Assembly: GCF_000526335.1 (NCBI RefSeq)
Contig: NZ_JAFW01000001.1
Location: forward strand, 1,054,001-1,118,000
From: Arthrobacter sp. 31Y
GTDB taxonomy: Bacteria > Actinomycetota > Actinomycetes > Actinomycetales > Micrococcaceae
DNA: 64,000 nucleotides
Direction of reading: 5' to 3'
Made by a program: the position numbers and the translations under genes. Below the pieces are notes generated by a model. That model saw only the letters and a program-made list of their open reading frames with translations, was not told the origin of the DNA and searched no databases. Shown here piece after piece: positions 1 to 8,480 of the stretch. Numbering within the stretch: position 1 is the first letter of the stretch; each line of letters opens with the position of its first letter.

Positions 1-530
1 ACGTCCGCGGTGAACTGGACACGTGGCCGCTGGTGTTAATCCGTCACGCCAAGGCAAAGCCCCGGTCCTCGTGGACCAAGGCGGAGGGTGACCGCCCCCT
101 GGCTGCCACGGGTCAGCGACAGGCAGTCGCAGTGCAGCGCCTCTTGGAGGTGTGGAAACCTCAACGTGTTGTGACCAGCCCGTGGGCCCGCTGCGTAGCG
201 ACCATTGCCCCCTACGCCAAAGCCAGCGGCGCCAAGGTGAAACTGGTGGAGGCCCTGACGGAGCACCACCACCAACGGTCCCCCAAGAAAACTGCTGCGG
301 CTGTTGAGACGTTGTTCGACAAACAGGTGCCCATTGCCGTTTGCACTCATCGCCCGGCCTTGCCCACGGCGTTGAAGCAGTTGGGCCAGCACATGTCGCG
401 GGCCCTGCGTGCCCTCCTTCCCACAACGGATCCTTTCCTATCTCCCGGCGAAGTCATTGTTTGCCAGGTAGCGCGGGGATCTGAGCGGAAGATTGTGTCT
501 GTGGAGCAGGTCAAGCCGTTCGACGACTGA
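1..530 (+). CDS. C-terminal part of a NUDIX/histidine-phosphatase protein (MutT1-like), 5' truncated by the window
   Basis: The frame is open from base 3 at the window edge, so this is the end of a longer gene; the GTG at 33 sits inside it and is not a credible start. The visible part is a histidine-phosphatase domain: an IRHAKA motif lies at its beginning (phospho-acceptor His) and THRPALP carries the second catalytic His. In mycobacterial MutT1 this domain follows an N-terminal NUDIX domain that hydrolyses oxidised dGTP or diadenosine polyphosphates. The NUDIX half would lie left of the window, so that architecture is inferred. A stand-alone SixA-type phosphatase is the alternative. Confidence 0.75.
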   Translation, partial: VRGELDTWPLVLIRHAKAKPRSSWTKAEGDRPLAATGQRQAVAVQRLLEVWKPQRVVTSPWARCVATIAPYAKASGAKVKLVEALTEHHHQRSPKKTAAAVETLFDKQVPIAVCTHRPALPTALKQLGQHMSRALRALLPTTDPFLSPGEVIVCQVARGSERKIVSVEQVKPFDD

Positions 531-558
531 CCCGGCAATCGGCTTGACCCTCGCTTCT

Positions 559-580
559 TTGTGTCAGTAGATTGATACAA
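559..580. promoter_or_regulatory. Probable GntR/YtrA-type operator
   Basis: TTGTGTCA (559-566) and TGATACAA (573-580) form an inverted repeat with one mismatch and a 6-base spacer, ending 19 bases before the GTG at 600. The site precedes a membrane-protein gene cotranscribed with a GntR-family regulator, so autoregulation is the natural reading. The arms are seen in the sequence; binding is inferred. Confidence 0.5.
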
Positions 581-599
581 AAGATGTGGGGGTCTTGCC

Positions 600-2246
600 G
601 TGATTGTTCTGCCAACAATGTTTTTCCTGGGACCGGTAATCGGTGCCGTCATCGTGTACCTGTTCCTGAGGATGCAGGTCTGGTCCAGGCCTAATGCCCA
701 ATCCGTAGCCTCACATGGGCTTTGGGTGGGCATCATCGGGTGGATGGCCAGTTCCCTACAGGGTGCCATGAGCGCCGGAATCATCCGGTCGAATCCCCTG
801 GGAACAAGCGCTCCTGCAACTCCGGACCAGATCGCCAACGCACTCGCCTGGCCAATTGTCGCGTGCCTCACCGTCCATGCACTCGGTCAGCTGAGTTACC
901 CTGCACCGAAGGCACCACGCCGGTACGCAGAACTGAAGGTCCGGAGGATCAGGGACTTCCTTCCCCGCAAACTTGCTTGGACCACGGCAGCCATCTTCGG
1001 CTACGCAGCTTTGGCCATCGCTTGGATCGCAGTCTTGCCGGCGTACACAGCCGTGCCGCCTACGCCGCCGGGCCAGTTGCCGCCTGAGGAAAACGGCTAC
1101 ATGGGCCAAGGGCAGGACGGCCGGATTCCGGGCCTGGAACTGGCCCTTTGGCTCGGCGGGACCTTGCTGCTCCTGGCCCTGGGAACGTGGCTGGTGCTCC
1201 TCCTGATTGCCCGTCGACGCCAATTGGAAACGCTCGACGGCGATGACAACCGAACACTCCGGACAATAGCCACCAACCGGCTGCTTCGGACCGTGGCGAC
1301 TATCGCCGCCGGGCTCGCGAGTATCGCCGGGAACTTCGCAGCACAACCGGCCCCCGGAGCCACGTGGCAGTCGTCCTGGTTCAACGTGCTGGGGTTCATC
1401 AACCTGGCAGTTCTCGCGGCAATGTGGTGGTGGCGGGTTCCTGAACTTCCGTCGATCCTCAAAACCCCTCAAGCCACGAGCGCAAAAACACTCCGTACCG
1501 ACCCTCTAACCCACGGAGCCGCCCGGCTCAGCATTTCCCTTGGCGCAGTGTTAGGCGTGATTGGCGGACTTGCACTAGTGGCGGGTGTTGTGGCGATCCT
1601 GGTGGCCTCACGCCCCCTGGACCCGTGGGCTTTTCCCACCGTGATCGCCATCGCCGCCGCGGCCCTCTTGGCAGCCATTGCGGCCGGCGAGGTGTTGATG
1701 ACGCGGAACTATGGTCAACCCGAAGCTCAGGCCCGTTGGCCTCGGCAGCCCGTTTCGCGAGGACTGCTGTCCTTCGCAATCGGAAGCGCCGCGATATTGG
1801 CCGTAGCCGTCGCTTTCGCCGTGGCCGCTGAAGCACAGACGCCCGCTCCCAAGACATGGCCGGCGGTTCTTCTGCTCTCCGCTGTAGTTGCCGCAGCGGG
1901 TGCGGCTGCCATTCTTGCCGTGCGCCGCCGTCGTGGTATTCCGGAAAGGGAGGGTGAGGCAGGCCTGGATGCCGCTCTGAGGGCCATCAGCCTGTATCGA
2001 ATCGTGAGGACACTGGCCGCGTACTGCCTGGGACAGGCAGCAGCGCTGCTCATGATCACCGGCGATGCGTGGTACAGCGTATTTTCAGGAGGCGGTGGCG
2101 AATACCCGTTGGCACCCAGCCCGGCCGTCACAGTGGGCATGGTCTTGGCTGCTATAGCCGTGATCGTCGCAGTGGTGCCGGTTCGCAGCCTGCTCGGAAC
2201 CATCCCCCGTAGTGATCCTGCCCATCTTGGGGAACGGGCGCAATGA
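600..2246 (+). CDS. Polytopic membrane protein with internal duplication, partner of a GntR regulator
   Basis: A 548-residue protein starting at GTG with about 10-12 hydrophobic segments and no catalytic motif I recognise. Two stretches resemble each other: an Arg-rich loop followed by RLLRTVATIAAG near residue 230, and a similar Arg-rich loop followed by YRIVRTLAAYCLG near residue 465, which suggests an internal repeat of a membrane module. The stop codon overlaps the start of the next gene, a YtrA-type GntR regulator. Small GntR regulators of this type often control membrane or ABC transport genes, and many actinobacterial relatives are annotated DUF1648 membrane proteins. I cannot confirm that domain here. 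Substrate and role are unknown. Confidence 0.8.
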   Translation: MIVLPTMFFLGPVIGAVIVYLFLRMQVWSRPNAQSVASHGLWVGIIGWMASSLQGAMSAGIIRSNPLGTSAPATPDQIANALAWPIVACLTVHALGQLSYPAPKAPRRYAELKVRRIRDFLPRKLAWTTAAIFGYAALAIAWIAVLPAYTAVPPTPPGQLPPEENGYMGQGQDGRIPGLELALWLGGTLLLLALGTWLVLLLIARRRQLETLDGDDNRTLRTIATNRLLRTVATIAAGLASIAGNFAAQPAPGATWQSSWFNVLGFINLAVLAAMWWWRVPELPSILKTPQATSAKTLRTDPLTHGAARLSISLGAVLGVIGGLALVAGVVAILVASRPLDPWAFPTVIAIAAAALLAAIAAGEVLMTRNYGQPEAQARWPRQPVSRGLLSFAIGSAAILAVAVAFAVAAEAQTPAPKTWPAVLLLSAVVAAAGAAAILAVRRRRGIPEREGEAGLDAALRAISLYRIVRTLAAYCLGQAAALLMITGDAWYSVFSGGGGEYPLAPSPAVTVGMVLAAIAVIVAVVPVRSLLGTIPRSDPAHLGERAQ

Positions 2247-2635
2247 CTGCCGGAATCACGGTGGATCTTGCCGATCCCGTGCCACCCTTCGAACAAATCC
2301 GCAGGCAACTCAGCTCCCTGATAGCCGTGGGCGTCTTGGAACCAGGAAGCCGCCTGCCCACGGTGCGCAGTCTGGCCGCGGACCTCGGAATCGCAGCCGG
2401 AACAGTGGCACGCGCTTACAAAGAACTCGAGCAGCAGGGATTGATCGAATCACGACGACGGAACGGGACCATCGTCGTCGGGCCGCCTCAGGCGCCGCAC
2501 GGCACTGTCCGGGCAGACGCCGCGGTGATGGCCGCCGTCGACGGTCTCATCCGGACGGCTCGTGACGCCGGCATTGGTGACGACACTCTCATTGATCTGG
2601 TTCGAGGCAGGCTGGCCAGTAAGCTGGACTCGTGA
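2243..2635 (+). CDS. GntR-family transcriptional regulator, YtrA type
   Basis: A 130-residue protein with an N-terminal winged helix (residues about 10-75) containing the GntR signature [12 protein letters not shown] followed by [13 protein letters not shown]. Only a short alpha-helical tail follows, which is the YtrA subfamily layout with no large effector domain. Its ATGA start overlaps the stop of the upstream membrane-protein gene by 4 bp, and its own stop overlaps the thyA start, so all are probably cotranscribed. The near-palindrome at 559-580 is its likely operator. Effector unknown. Confidence 0.88.
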   Translation: MTAGITVDLADPVPPFEQIRRQLSSLIAVGVLEPGSRLPTVRSLAADLGIAAGTVARAYKELEQQGLIESRRRNGTIVVGPPQAPHGTVRADAAVMAAVDGLIRTARDAGIGDDTLIDLVRGRLASKLDS

Positions 2636-3435
2636 GCACCCCCACCCCTTATGAAGACCTCCTGCGCGATGTCATGGCCAACGGCACGCACAAGTCGGAC
2701 CGCACCGGCACCGGAACGCGCAGCGTTTTTGGCCGCCAGCTGAGGTTCGATCTTGCCGAGAGCTTCCCGCTGATCACCACCAAGCGGGTCCACTTCAAAT
2801 CCGTGGCAGTTGAACTCCTGTGGTTCCTGCGCGGCGACTCGAACGTGAAGTGGATGCAGGACCAAGGCGTCTCCATCTGGGACGAATGGGCAGATGCCGA
2901 CGGCGAGCTGGGACCGGTGTACGGCGTCCAGTGGCGAAGCTGGCCCACTCCCGACGGCGGGCACATCGACCAGATCTCCGAGCTCATGACCAATCTGGCC
3001 GCCAACCCGGATTCCCGGCGCCACATTGTGTCCGCGTGGAACGTTTCCGAACTCAAAGACATGGCGCTTCCCCCATGCCACGCGTTCTTCCAGTTCTATG
3101 TGGCTGACGGCAAACTGTCCTGCCAGCTGTACCAGCGCTCCGCTGACACATTCCTGGGAGTCCCCTTCAACATTGCCTCCTATGCCCTGCTGACCCGCAT
3201 GGTGGCGCAGCAGCTTGGGCTTGAGCCGGGCGAATTCGTCTGGACCGGTGGCGACGTCCATGTCTACGACAACCACGTGGACCAGGTTGCCGAGCAGCTC
3301 AGCCGCGAGCCGTATGAGTACCCGCAGCTGAAGATCCTCCGCACACCGGACTCGATCTTCGATTACACGCTGGATGACTTTGAGGTTGTGGACTATCGCC
3401 ACCACCCCACCATCAAGGCCCCGATCGCGGTATGA
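2632..3435 (+). CDS. thyA: Thymidylate synthase
   Basis: Converts dUMP and methylene-tetrahydrofolate to dTMP and dihydrofolate. The protein has 267 residues, normal for ThyA. The catalytic cysteine is Cys149 in [10 protein letters not shown], the phosphate-binding Arg motif is near the N-terminus (KSDRTGTGT), and CQLYQRSAD follows the active site. The GTG start overlaps the GntR stop by 4 bp and its stop overlaps the next start by 4 bp. Coupling to dihydrofolate reductase is functional: that enzyme recycles the dihydrofolate made here. No sign of damage. Confidence 0.98.
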   Translation: MSTPTPYEDLLRDVMANGTHKSDRTGTGTRSVFGRQLRFDLAESFPLITTKRVHFKSVAVELLWFLRGDSNVKWMQDQGVSIWDEWADADGELGPVYGVQWRSWPTPDGGHIDQISELMTNLAANPDSRRHIVSAWNVSELKDMALPPCHAFFQFYVADGKLSCQLYQRSADTFLGVPFNIASYALLTRMVAQQLGLEPGEFVWTGGDVHVYDNHVDQVAEQLSREPYEYPQLKILRTPDSIFDYTLDDFEVVDYRHHPTIKAPIAV

Positions 3436-4049
3436 GCACGTCATCTTCAGAGGTTCCGGCTCAACTTCCCGGTGTCATCTTCACCCAGGAGACTGCGTCG
3501 CGGATGACGGGGATCGGACTGGTGTGGGCCCAGACCAAGGCCGGCGTGATCGGCAAGGACGGCACTATGCCGTGGCACTTGCCCGAAGACCTCAAGCACT
3601 TCAGTCAGCTCACTACCGGACACCCCGTCATTATGGGCCGCAAAACGTGGTTGTCATTCCCCGAAAAGTACCGTCCCCTTCCGGGCCGCACCAATATTGT
3701 GGTGACCCGCAACGCGGAGTGGGCTTCCACGCCTGAGGCCGAGGGCGCCGTAGTGGTTTCCTCCCTTGACGCCGCCCTGCTGGAATCGCAGTTCGCGCCC
3801 GGCGGCCAGAAAGTGTGGATCATCGGTGGCGGCGAAATCTTTGAACAATCCATGAGTATCGCCAACCTGGCGGTCATCACCATCATTGACGCCGACCTGG
3901 AGGGTGACACCTATGCCCCCACGCTCGGAGATGATTGGACCTTCGACGCCGTAGCCCCGGCCGAGGGCTGGCTCACCGCCAAGAACGGCACCAATTACCG
4001 GTTCACCACATGGCGCCGGAACGCAAACCAGGAAAGCCAAGAGAGCTAA
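3432..4049 (+). CDS. folA: Dihydrofolate reductase
   Basis: Reduces dihydrofolate to tetrahydrofolate with NADPH. The core begins at IGLVWAQ (about residue 27), with the active-site segment [12 protein letters not shown] holding the acidic residue Asp53, then the NADPH-binding VIMGRKTW and WIIGGGEIF. At 205 residues it is about 25-40 longer than typical bacterial enzymes. The extra is an N-terminal extension of about 24 residues if the ATG overlapping thyA is used; a start at the Met of MTGIGLVW (3504) would give a normal length. I keep the upstream start because of the ATGA overlap. Confidence 0.96.
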   Translation: MSTSSSEVPAQLPGVIFTQETASRMTGIGLVWAQTKAGVIGKDGTMPWHLPEDLKHFSQLTTGHPVIMGRKTWLSFPEKYRPLPGRTNIVVTRNAEWASTPEAEGAVVVSSLDAALLESQFAPGGQKVWIIGGGEIFEQSMSIANLAVITIIDADLEGDTYAPTLGDDWTFDAVAPAEGWLTAKNGTNYRFTTWRRNANQESQES

Positions 4050-4051
4050 GC

Positions 4052-4285
4052 ATGCTGAAAAAACCAGAAACCCTGTTCGTGCTGGGCTACATGCTTCTGC
4101 CACTTTTCGCCCTGATCTCCGCCATCGTGGGGCTCACCATGATCCTGGGTGGTAACAAGATTGCCGGGATCATCGTGCTGATCGTGGTCACGCAGGTGTT
4201 TACGTTTGGTGCTTTCTTTGCGCTGCGTAAGCGCAAAGCTGTCCTCCTGCAGGAACACTCACAGGAACAAGCCGGCAGCCTCTAG
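4052..4285 (+). CDS. Small two-helix membrane protein
   Basis: A 77-residue protein starting two bases after the folA stop, so probably in the same operon. It has two hydrophobic segments (about residues 8-28 and 34-55), followed by the basic RKRKAV and a polar tail. I do not recognise the family and no catalytic residues are evident. Location after thyA-folA suggests co-expression, not function. The in-frame upstream extension runs through folA in another frame and is not coding. Confidence 0.75.
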   Translation: MLKKPETLFVLGYMLLPLFALISAIVGLTMILGGNKIAGIIVLIVVTQVFTFGAFFALRKRKAVLLQEHSQEQAGSL

Positions 4286-4397
4286 CACCGCCGCTTCTTG
4301 TCAGCTTGCTCCTCCGCGAGGCAGGTCCCGTCGTCGTGCAGTCCGTGCGTGACGTAACCAACAGCGGCACTGAGCCCCGAAAGTTTAGACTTGATCA

Positions 4398-5540
4398 ATG
4401 ACTACAGCAGCTAATCCGTCCGTTGGACTGGTCGGTTGGCGTGGCATGGTCGGCTCCGTCCTGATGCAGCGTATGCAGGACGAGAACGACTTCGCCAACA
4501 TCAACCCGGTATTTTTCTCCACCTCGAACGCAGGAGGTGCCGCGCCGTCCTTCGCTGAGGGGGCTGGCAAGCTCGAGGATGCGTTCGATATTGAGACGCT
4601 GGCCAAGCTGCCGATTATTGTCACCGCCCAAGGTGGCGACTACACCAAGCAGGTCCACGGCGAGCTCCGCAACCGCGGCTGGGATGGCCTGTGGATCGAC
4701 GCGGCGTCCACCCTGCGCATGAACGACGACTCGATCATCGTGCTGGACCCCATCAACCGCGACGTTATCGACGCCGGCCTGTCCGGTGGCGTGAAGGACT
4801 TCATCGGCGGCAACTGTACGGTTTCCTGCATGCTGATGGGCCTTGGCGGCTTGTTCAAGAACAACCTGGTGGAGTGGGGTACCTCCATGACGTACCAGGC
4901 TGCCTCCGGTGGCGGCGCAAGGCACATGCGTGAACTCCTCAACCAGTTCGGCACCCTCAACAACGAGGTCAGCAGTGAACTGGACGATCCTGCTTCGGCC
5001 ATCCTCGAAATCGACCACAAAGTTCTTGCCGCCCAGCGCACCGGCGTTGACGCCACCCAGTTCGGCGTGCCGCTGGCCGGCTCCCTCATTCCGTGGATCG
5101 ATGCCGACCTCGGCAACGGCCAGTCCAAGGAAGAGTGGAAGGCCGGCGTGGAGACCAACAAGATCCTCGGCACCGGTAACGGCACCGCGGGCAAGGACCA
5201 CATCGCCATGGACGGCCTGTGCATCCGCATCGGCGCCATGCGCTCGCACTCCCAGGCCCTCACGCTCAAACTCCGCGAAGACCTGTCCGTGACGGAAATC
5301 GAGAACCTCCTGGCCAAGGACAACGAATGGGCCAAGGTTGTTCCCAACACCAAGGAAGCTTCCATGGCGGACCTGACCCCCGTGGCTGCCTCCGGCACAC
5401 TGGACATCCCCGTGGGCCGTATCCGCAAGCTCGAAATGGGCCCTGAATACATCAGCGCCTTCACCGTGGGAGACCAGCTCCTCTGGGGTGCAGCCGAGCC
5501 GCTCCGCCGCATGCTCAACATTGTGACGGGCAAGCTCTAG
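4398..5540 (+). CDS. asd: Aspartate-semialdehyde dehydrogenase
   Basis: Reduces aspartyl phosphate to aspartate semialdehyde with NADPH, feeding lysine/diaminopimelate, threonine and methionine synthesis. The N-terminus carries the nucleotide-binding [12 protein letters not shown]; the catalytic Cys140 is in GGNCTVSC; the total of 380 residues fits the long type first known from gammaproteobacteria rather than the roughly 345-residue type. The gene ends at a strong palindrome at 5565-5606. It is separated from the small membrane protein by about 110 bp and probably has its own promoter. Confidence 0.97.
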   Translation: MTTAANPSVGLVGWRGMVGSVLMQRMQDENDFANINPVFFSTSNAGGAAPSFAEGAGKLEDAFDIETLAKLPIIVTAQGGDYTKQVHGELRNRGWDGLWIDAASTLRMNDDSIIVLDPINRDVIDAGLSGGVKDFIGGNCTVSCMLMGLGGLFKNNLVEWGTSMTYQAASGGGARHMRELLNQFGTLNNEVSSELDDPASAILEIDHKVLAAQRTGVDATQFGVPLAGSLIPWIDADLGNGQSKEEWKAGVETNKILGTGNGTAGKDHIAMDGLCIRIGAMRSHSQALTLKLREDLSVTEIENLLAKDNEWAKVVPNTKEASMADLTPVAASGTLDIPVGRIRKLEMGPEYISAFTVGDQLLWGAAEPLRRMLNIVTGKL

Positions 5541-5564
5541 TCCTGCCCGGCTTAGGACGTCCCC

Positions 5565-5606
5565 AACCCGCTGTTCCGTTGCTGCCCGGCAACGGAACAG
5601 CGGGTT
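5565..5606. terminator. Bidirectional terminator-like palindrome
   Basis: Perfect 18-bp arms (5565-5582 and 5589-5606) with a 6-base loop lie between the convergent asd and AlkZ-like genes. There is no long T run, so it may work in both directions or act mainly as an RNA 3' end protector. Confidence 0.75.
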
Positions 5607-5641
5607 TACGACGTCTTAGGGGCTCTGCCGGCCGATCCTGC

Positions 5642-6769
5642 TCAGCCTGCCATGAACTTCAGGTAGGCGCGGCCCTGGGCGTGGAAGGAGCGCTCAGCGG
5701 CCGGACCCAATACCCCCGCAAACGGCTCTGCTTCAACAGCCACGGCCTTGCCGCCGGTCCTGGCCCAGGTTCCCACCACCTCACCGCCGGACACCATGAT
5801 GCGCTTGAACACGCCGTTCTTCCCTGGAACCACCAGTTCGGCGAACTCCGGGGCAAGGACGAGGCTCCGGTCTTGGTAGCCGAGCAGGAACTCGTCGAAC
5901 CCCGGGAGCGCCAGCAACGAGCGTGAGCCGGGGACGTCGTCGTCGAGCATTGCTGCTGTCTCCGGTGAGAGCCAATAGCTGCTGCCGCCGATCTGCAGCT
6001 CAACCAAGCGGTCCTGCACCTCGTTGAGGGCGGCCCGGGCCTCGGTGAGGGGAATTTGGCTCCACCAGGCAAAATCCTTGATGGTGGCAGGGCCGTGGCT
6101 CCGGACGTATCGGAACAGCAGCTCGGCGATCCCCTCTTGGCGATCCAGCTCCCTCGAGTCCGGAATCCACTCGTCGAATGGCACGAACAGTTGCTGCACA
6201 CCCACCTTGCCATTGGCCCCCGCCATGGGCCCCTGTACCAGCCACGCGCGCTGGCACAGACTCCCCAACAAGTGGATGCCCCGCTGGGCTTTGGTGATCT
6301 GCCCAGCGTCCTCGAAAGCCTGGAACAGCTGCTCACGGCTGGCTCCCGGCGCACCCCCTGCCTTGAGGTCCTCAGCGGTTTTGAAAGCGATGTCCCTGCA
6401 ATGGCTGATGTCCTCGGACGTGATGCCGAGTTCACGGTGACGCCCAGCCAGCGAGTTCATCAGCCGGCCACCGGTGATGCTCAAAATCCACTGGAGGTCT
6501 TCGGGGGCAAGCAAATGCAAGGTGCCGCGCATGGGCCACGAACGGACCACCGTCCCGGCGTCGAGGGCTGCACGAACGTCCGACGCAGCCGTTCCAGGGA
6601 CCCGCTGCCCAACGGCCCACAAGGCTGAGCCGAGGTCCTGCGCCTGCATGCACGTCATCCACCGGACCGCGTCCGGAACTGTGGGAAAGCCGCCGCCCAA
6701 CAGGCCTTGGCTGACGAGCCGCAACCGGCCCATGACGCGGGGAGTGGGACTGGTTATCTCGGCAGGCAT
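5642..6769 (-). CDS. Winged-helix protein of the AlkZ/YcaQ (HTH_42) family, possible DNA glycosylase
   Basis: A 375-residue protein of the HTH_42 superfamily, which includes AlkZ and YcaQ, glycosylases that unhook interstrand crosslinks or remove bulky alkyl adducts. Recognisable features are MQAQD near residue 42 (AlkZ uses a Gln-x-Gln motif at the equivalent place), the block RSWPMRGTLHLL near residue 76, and a C-terminal LPGFDEFLLGYQDR. It stands alone between convergent asd and a divergent membrane-protein gene. Many family members have no proven activity, so the DNA-repair role is inferred from family only. Confidence 0.85.
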   Translation of the reverse strand: MPAEITSPTPRVMGRLRLVSQGLLGGGFPTVPDAVRWMTCMQAQDLGSALWAVGQRVPGTAASDVRAALDAGTVVRSWPMRGTLHLLAPEDLQWILSITGGRLMNSLAGRHRELGITSEDISHCRDIAFKTAEDLKAGGAPGASREQLFQAFEDAGQITKAQRGIHLLGSLCQRAWLVQGPMAGANGKVGVQQLFVPFDEWIPDSRELDRQEGIAELLFRYVRSHGPATIKDFAWWSQIPLTEARAALNEVQDRLVELQIGGSSYWLSPETAAMLDDDVPGSRSLLALPGFDEFLLGYQDRSLVLAPEFAELVVPGKNGVFKRIMVSGGEVVGTWARTGGKAVAVEAEPFAGVLGPAAERSFHAQGRAYLKFMAG

Positions 6770-6854
6770 GCTTCATCCTAAGAGGACCGTCCAGCACAGG
6801 GAACCTTGCCCTGCCTCCCAGCCGTCACCCAGCAGCGGATCCTAGGATGGATTC

Positions 6855-7334
6855 ATGCTTTTTGGTGATCTTGCTCCGTTCGTGCGGCCGATGAGCCGGT
6901 GGTTGGCTACCGCCGGTTGGTTCTGCACGCTCGCCGGGCTCGCCGCCGGGCTGATAGTGGCGGTAGGGACAGGCGTGAGTCTCTCCCCTGCTATGCAGGC
7001 AATCCAGACAGTCAGCCTTGTGGCAACTGCAGCTGCCGCTGTTCTCATCGGAACCGCTGCCGCCACCCAGCCTGTAGCCGACCGCAACGACGACGCGCCC
7101 GAGCCCTGGTTCTACCCGGCAGCCGCGGCGCAGGTCCGCAGTTTCCTTCTCGGAGCGATCGTCCTGCTCCTGGGCTTGGTGGGTTTCGCCACAGCCGGGC
7201 TGTTCATGCCCAGCGGACCGTCACCGCAGAGCATCGCGTTCAGCCAGATCTTCCTGTTGGGGGCAGTCAGCTGCGGGCTGACGTTCCTGCTCCTCAACAA
7301 GGTCCTGCCCATCGCGGAGCGGCGCACGCGCTGA
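6855..7334 (+). CDS. Four-helix membrane protein of unknown function
   Basis: A 159-residue protein with about four hydrophobic segments (residues about 18-38, 48-68, 96-116 and 130-148) arranged as two pairs around the polar loop DRNDDAPEPWFYP. ATG start preceded closely by AGGATGG. No motif known to me. It is divergent from the AlkZ-like gene (85 bp between starts) and convergent with murB, so context gives no function. Confidence 0.75.
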   Translation: MLFGDLAPFVRPMSRWLATAGWFCTLAGLAAGLIVAVGTGVSLSPAMQAIQTVSLVATAAAAVLIGTAAATQPVADRNDDAPEPWFYPAAAAQVRSFLLGAIVLLLGLVGFATAGLFMPSGPSPQSIAFSQIFLLGAVSCGLTFLLLNKVLPIAERRTR

Positions 7335-7403
7335 GTTCGGCTTTGACTCCTGGCGCCGCGAGCTAACTCCTCACAGGCCGGTCAAGCATGGTGAGTGCCA
7401 GCG

Positions 7404-8474
7404 CTAGAGGCTGACGCCGATCAGCAAGGGTTCCGGGTGCAGTTCAATACCAAAACGCTCGACGACGCCGGCACGCACCTCGCGCGCGATGGCCACCATG
7501 TCCGAGGCTGACGCTGAACCCCTGTTGGTGATGGCAAGAGTGTGCTTGGTGGAAAGTGACGCCCGTCCGCCGGAAACGCTGGACTCTTCCAAGCCAAAGC
7601 CTTTAGCGAATCCAGCTTGGTCAATGAGCCAGGCCGCGGAGAGCTTCACCAGTCCGTCCGTGCCTGCGGGATACTTGGGTGCGTTTTCCGGCAGGCCTGC
7701 GGCGCGCTCTGCTGGCACGATCGGGTTGGTGAAGAATGAGCCCGTGGAATAGGTATCCCGGTCTTCCGCATCCAGGACCATGCCCTTGGACGCGCGGAGT
7801 CGGAGGACTTCCCGGCGGACATCGTTTGAGTAGGCGCGTTTTCCAGCCTCCACGCCCAGGACGCGGGCCAGCTCGGCGTAACGGATGGGCGCACTCATCC
7901 GGCCCAGCGGCAACTGGAACTCGACCGTCAGGACAACGTAGCGGGGCGAGCCGTCAACCGTAGTCTGCTTCAGGATGGAGTCGCGGTAGCCGAACTTGAG
8001 CTCAGAATTGGTGAACGTCTGCACTGCATTGCGTTCGCGGTCCCAGGTGCGGACGGCGGCAATCGTTTGTGAAACGTCTGCGCCATAGGCTCCAACATTC
8101 TGCACAGGGGTGGCCCCCGTGGCACCTGGAATCCCGGACAACGCCTCAAGGCCGGACCACGCGTGCAGCACAGAGTGTTCCACCAGTGCGTCCCAGTTAT
8201 GGCCCGCCTGAACCACCACAGACACTCCCCCGCAGCTGTCCTCGGAGTTCACGGTGAAGCCCTCGGAGGCGATCTTCAGGACGGTACCGGGGTAGCCGTC
8301 GTCGGAGACCAGCAGGTTGGAGCCACCGCCGATGATCAGGATTTTTTCGCCTGCAGCGTCGGCAGACCGGACGGCGTGGATAATCTCGGCCTCGGTGCGG
8401 GCCTCAACATAGTTGCCCGCGGGGCCGCCAACGGCAGCAGTGGTCAGTTCAGAAAGCAGCGTTTGGGTCACCAA
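7404..8474 (-). CDS. murB: UDP-N-acetylenolpyruvoylglucosamine reductase
   Basis: FAD enzyme that reduces UDP-GlcNAc-enolpyruvate to UDP-MurNAc in peptidoglycan synthesis. FAD-binding motifs are present in order: ILIIGGGSNLLV near residue 45, LEALSGIPGATGATPVQN near 103-120, FGYRDSILK near 160, then GSFFTNPIV (active-site serine region) and LIDQAGFAKG. Length 356 is normal. It follows an MFS gene and two MaoC-fold dehydratase genes on the same strand; in many actinobacteria the dehydratases sit directly beside murB. Confidence 0.96.
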   Translation of the reverse strand: MVTQTLLSELTTAAVGGPAGNYVEARTEAEIIHAVRSADAAGEKILIIGGGSNLLVSDDGYPGTVLKIASEGFTVNSEDSCGGVSVVVQAGHNWDALVEHSVLHAWSGLEALSGIPGATGATPVQNVGAYGADVSQTIAAVRTWDRERNAVQTFTNSELKFGYRDSILKQTTVDGSPRYVVLTVEFQLPLGRMSAPIRYAELARVLGVEAGKRAYSNDVRREVLRLRASKGMVLDAEDRDTYSTGSFFTNPIVPAERAAGLPENAPKYPAGTDGLVKLSAAWLIDQAGFAKGFGLEESSVSGGRASLSTKHTLAITNRGSASASDMVAIAREVRAGVVERFGIELHPEPLLIGVSL

Positions 8475-8480
8475 TCAAGC

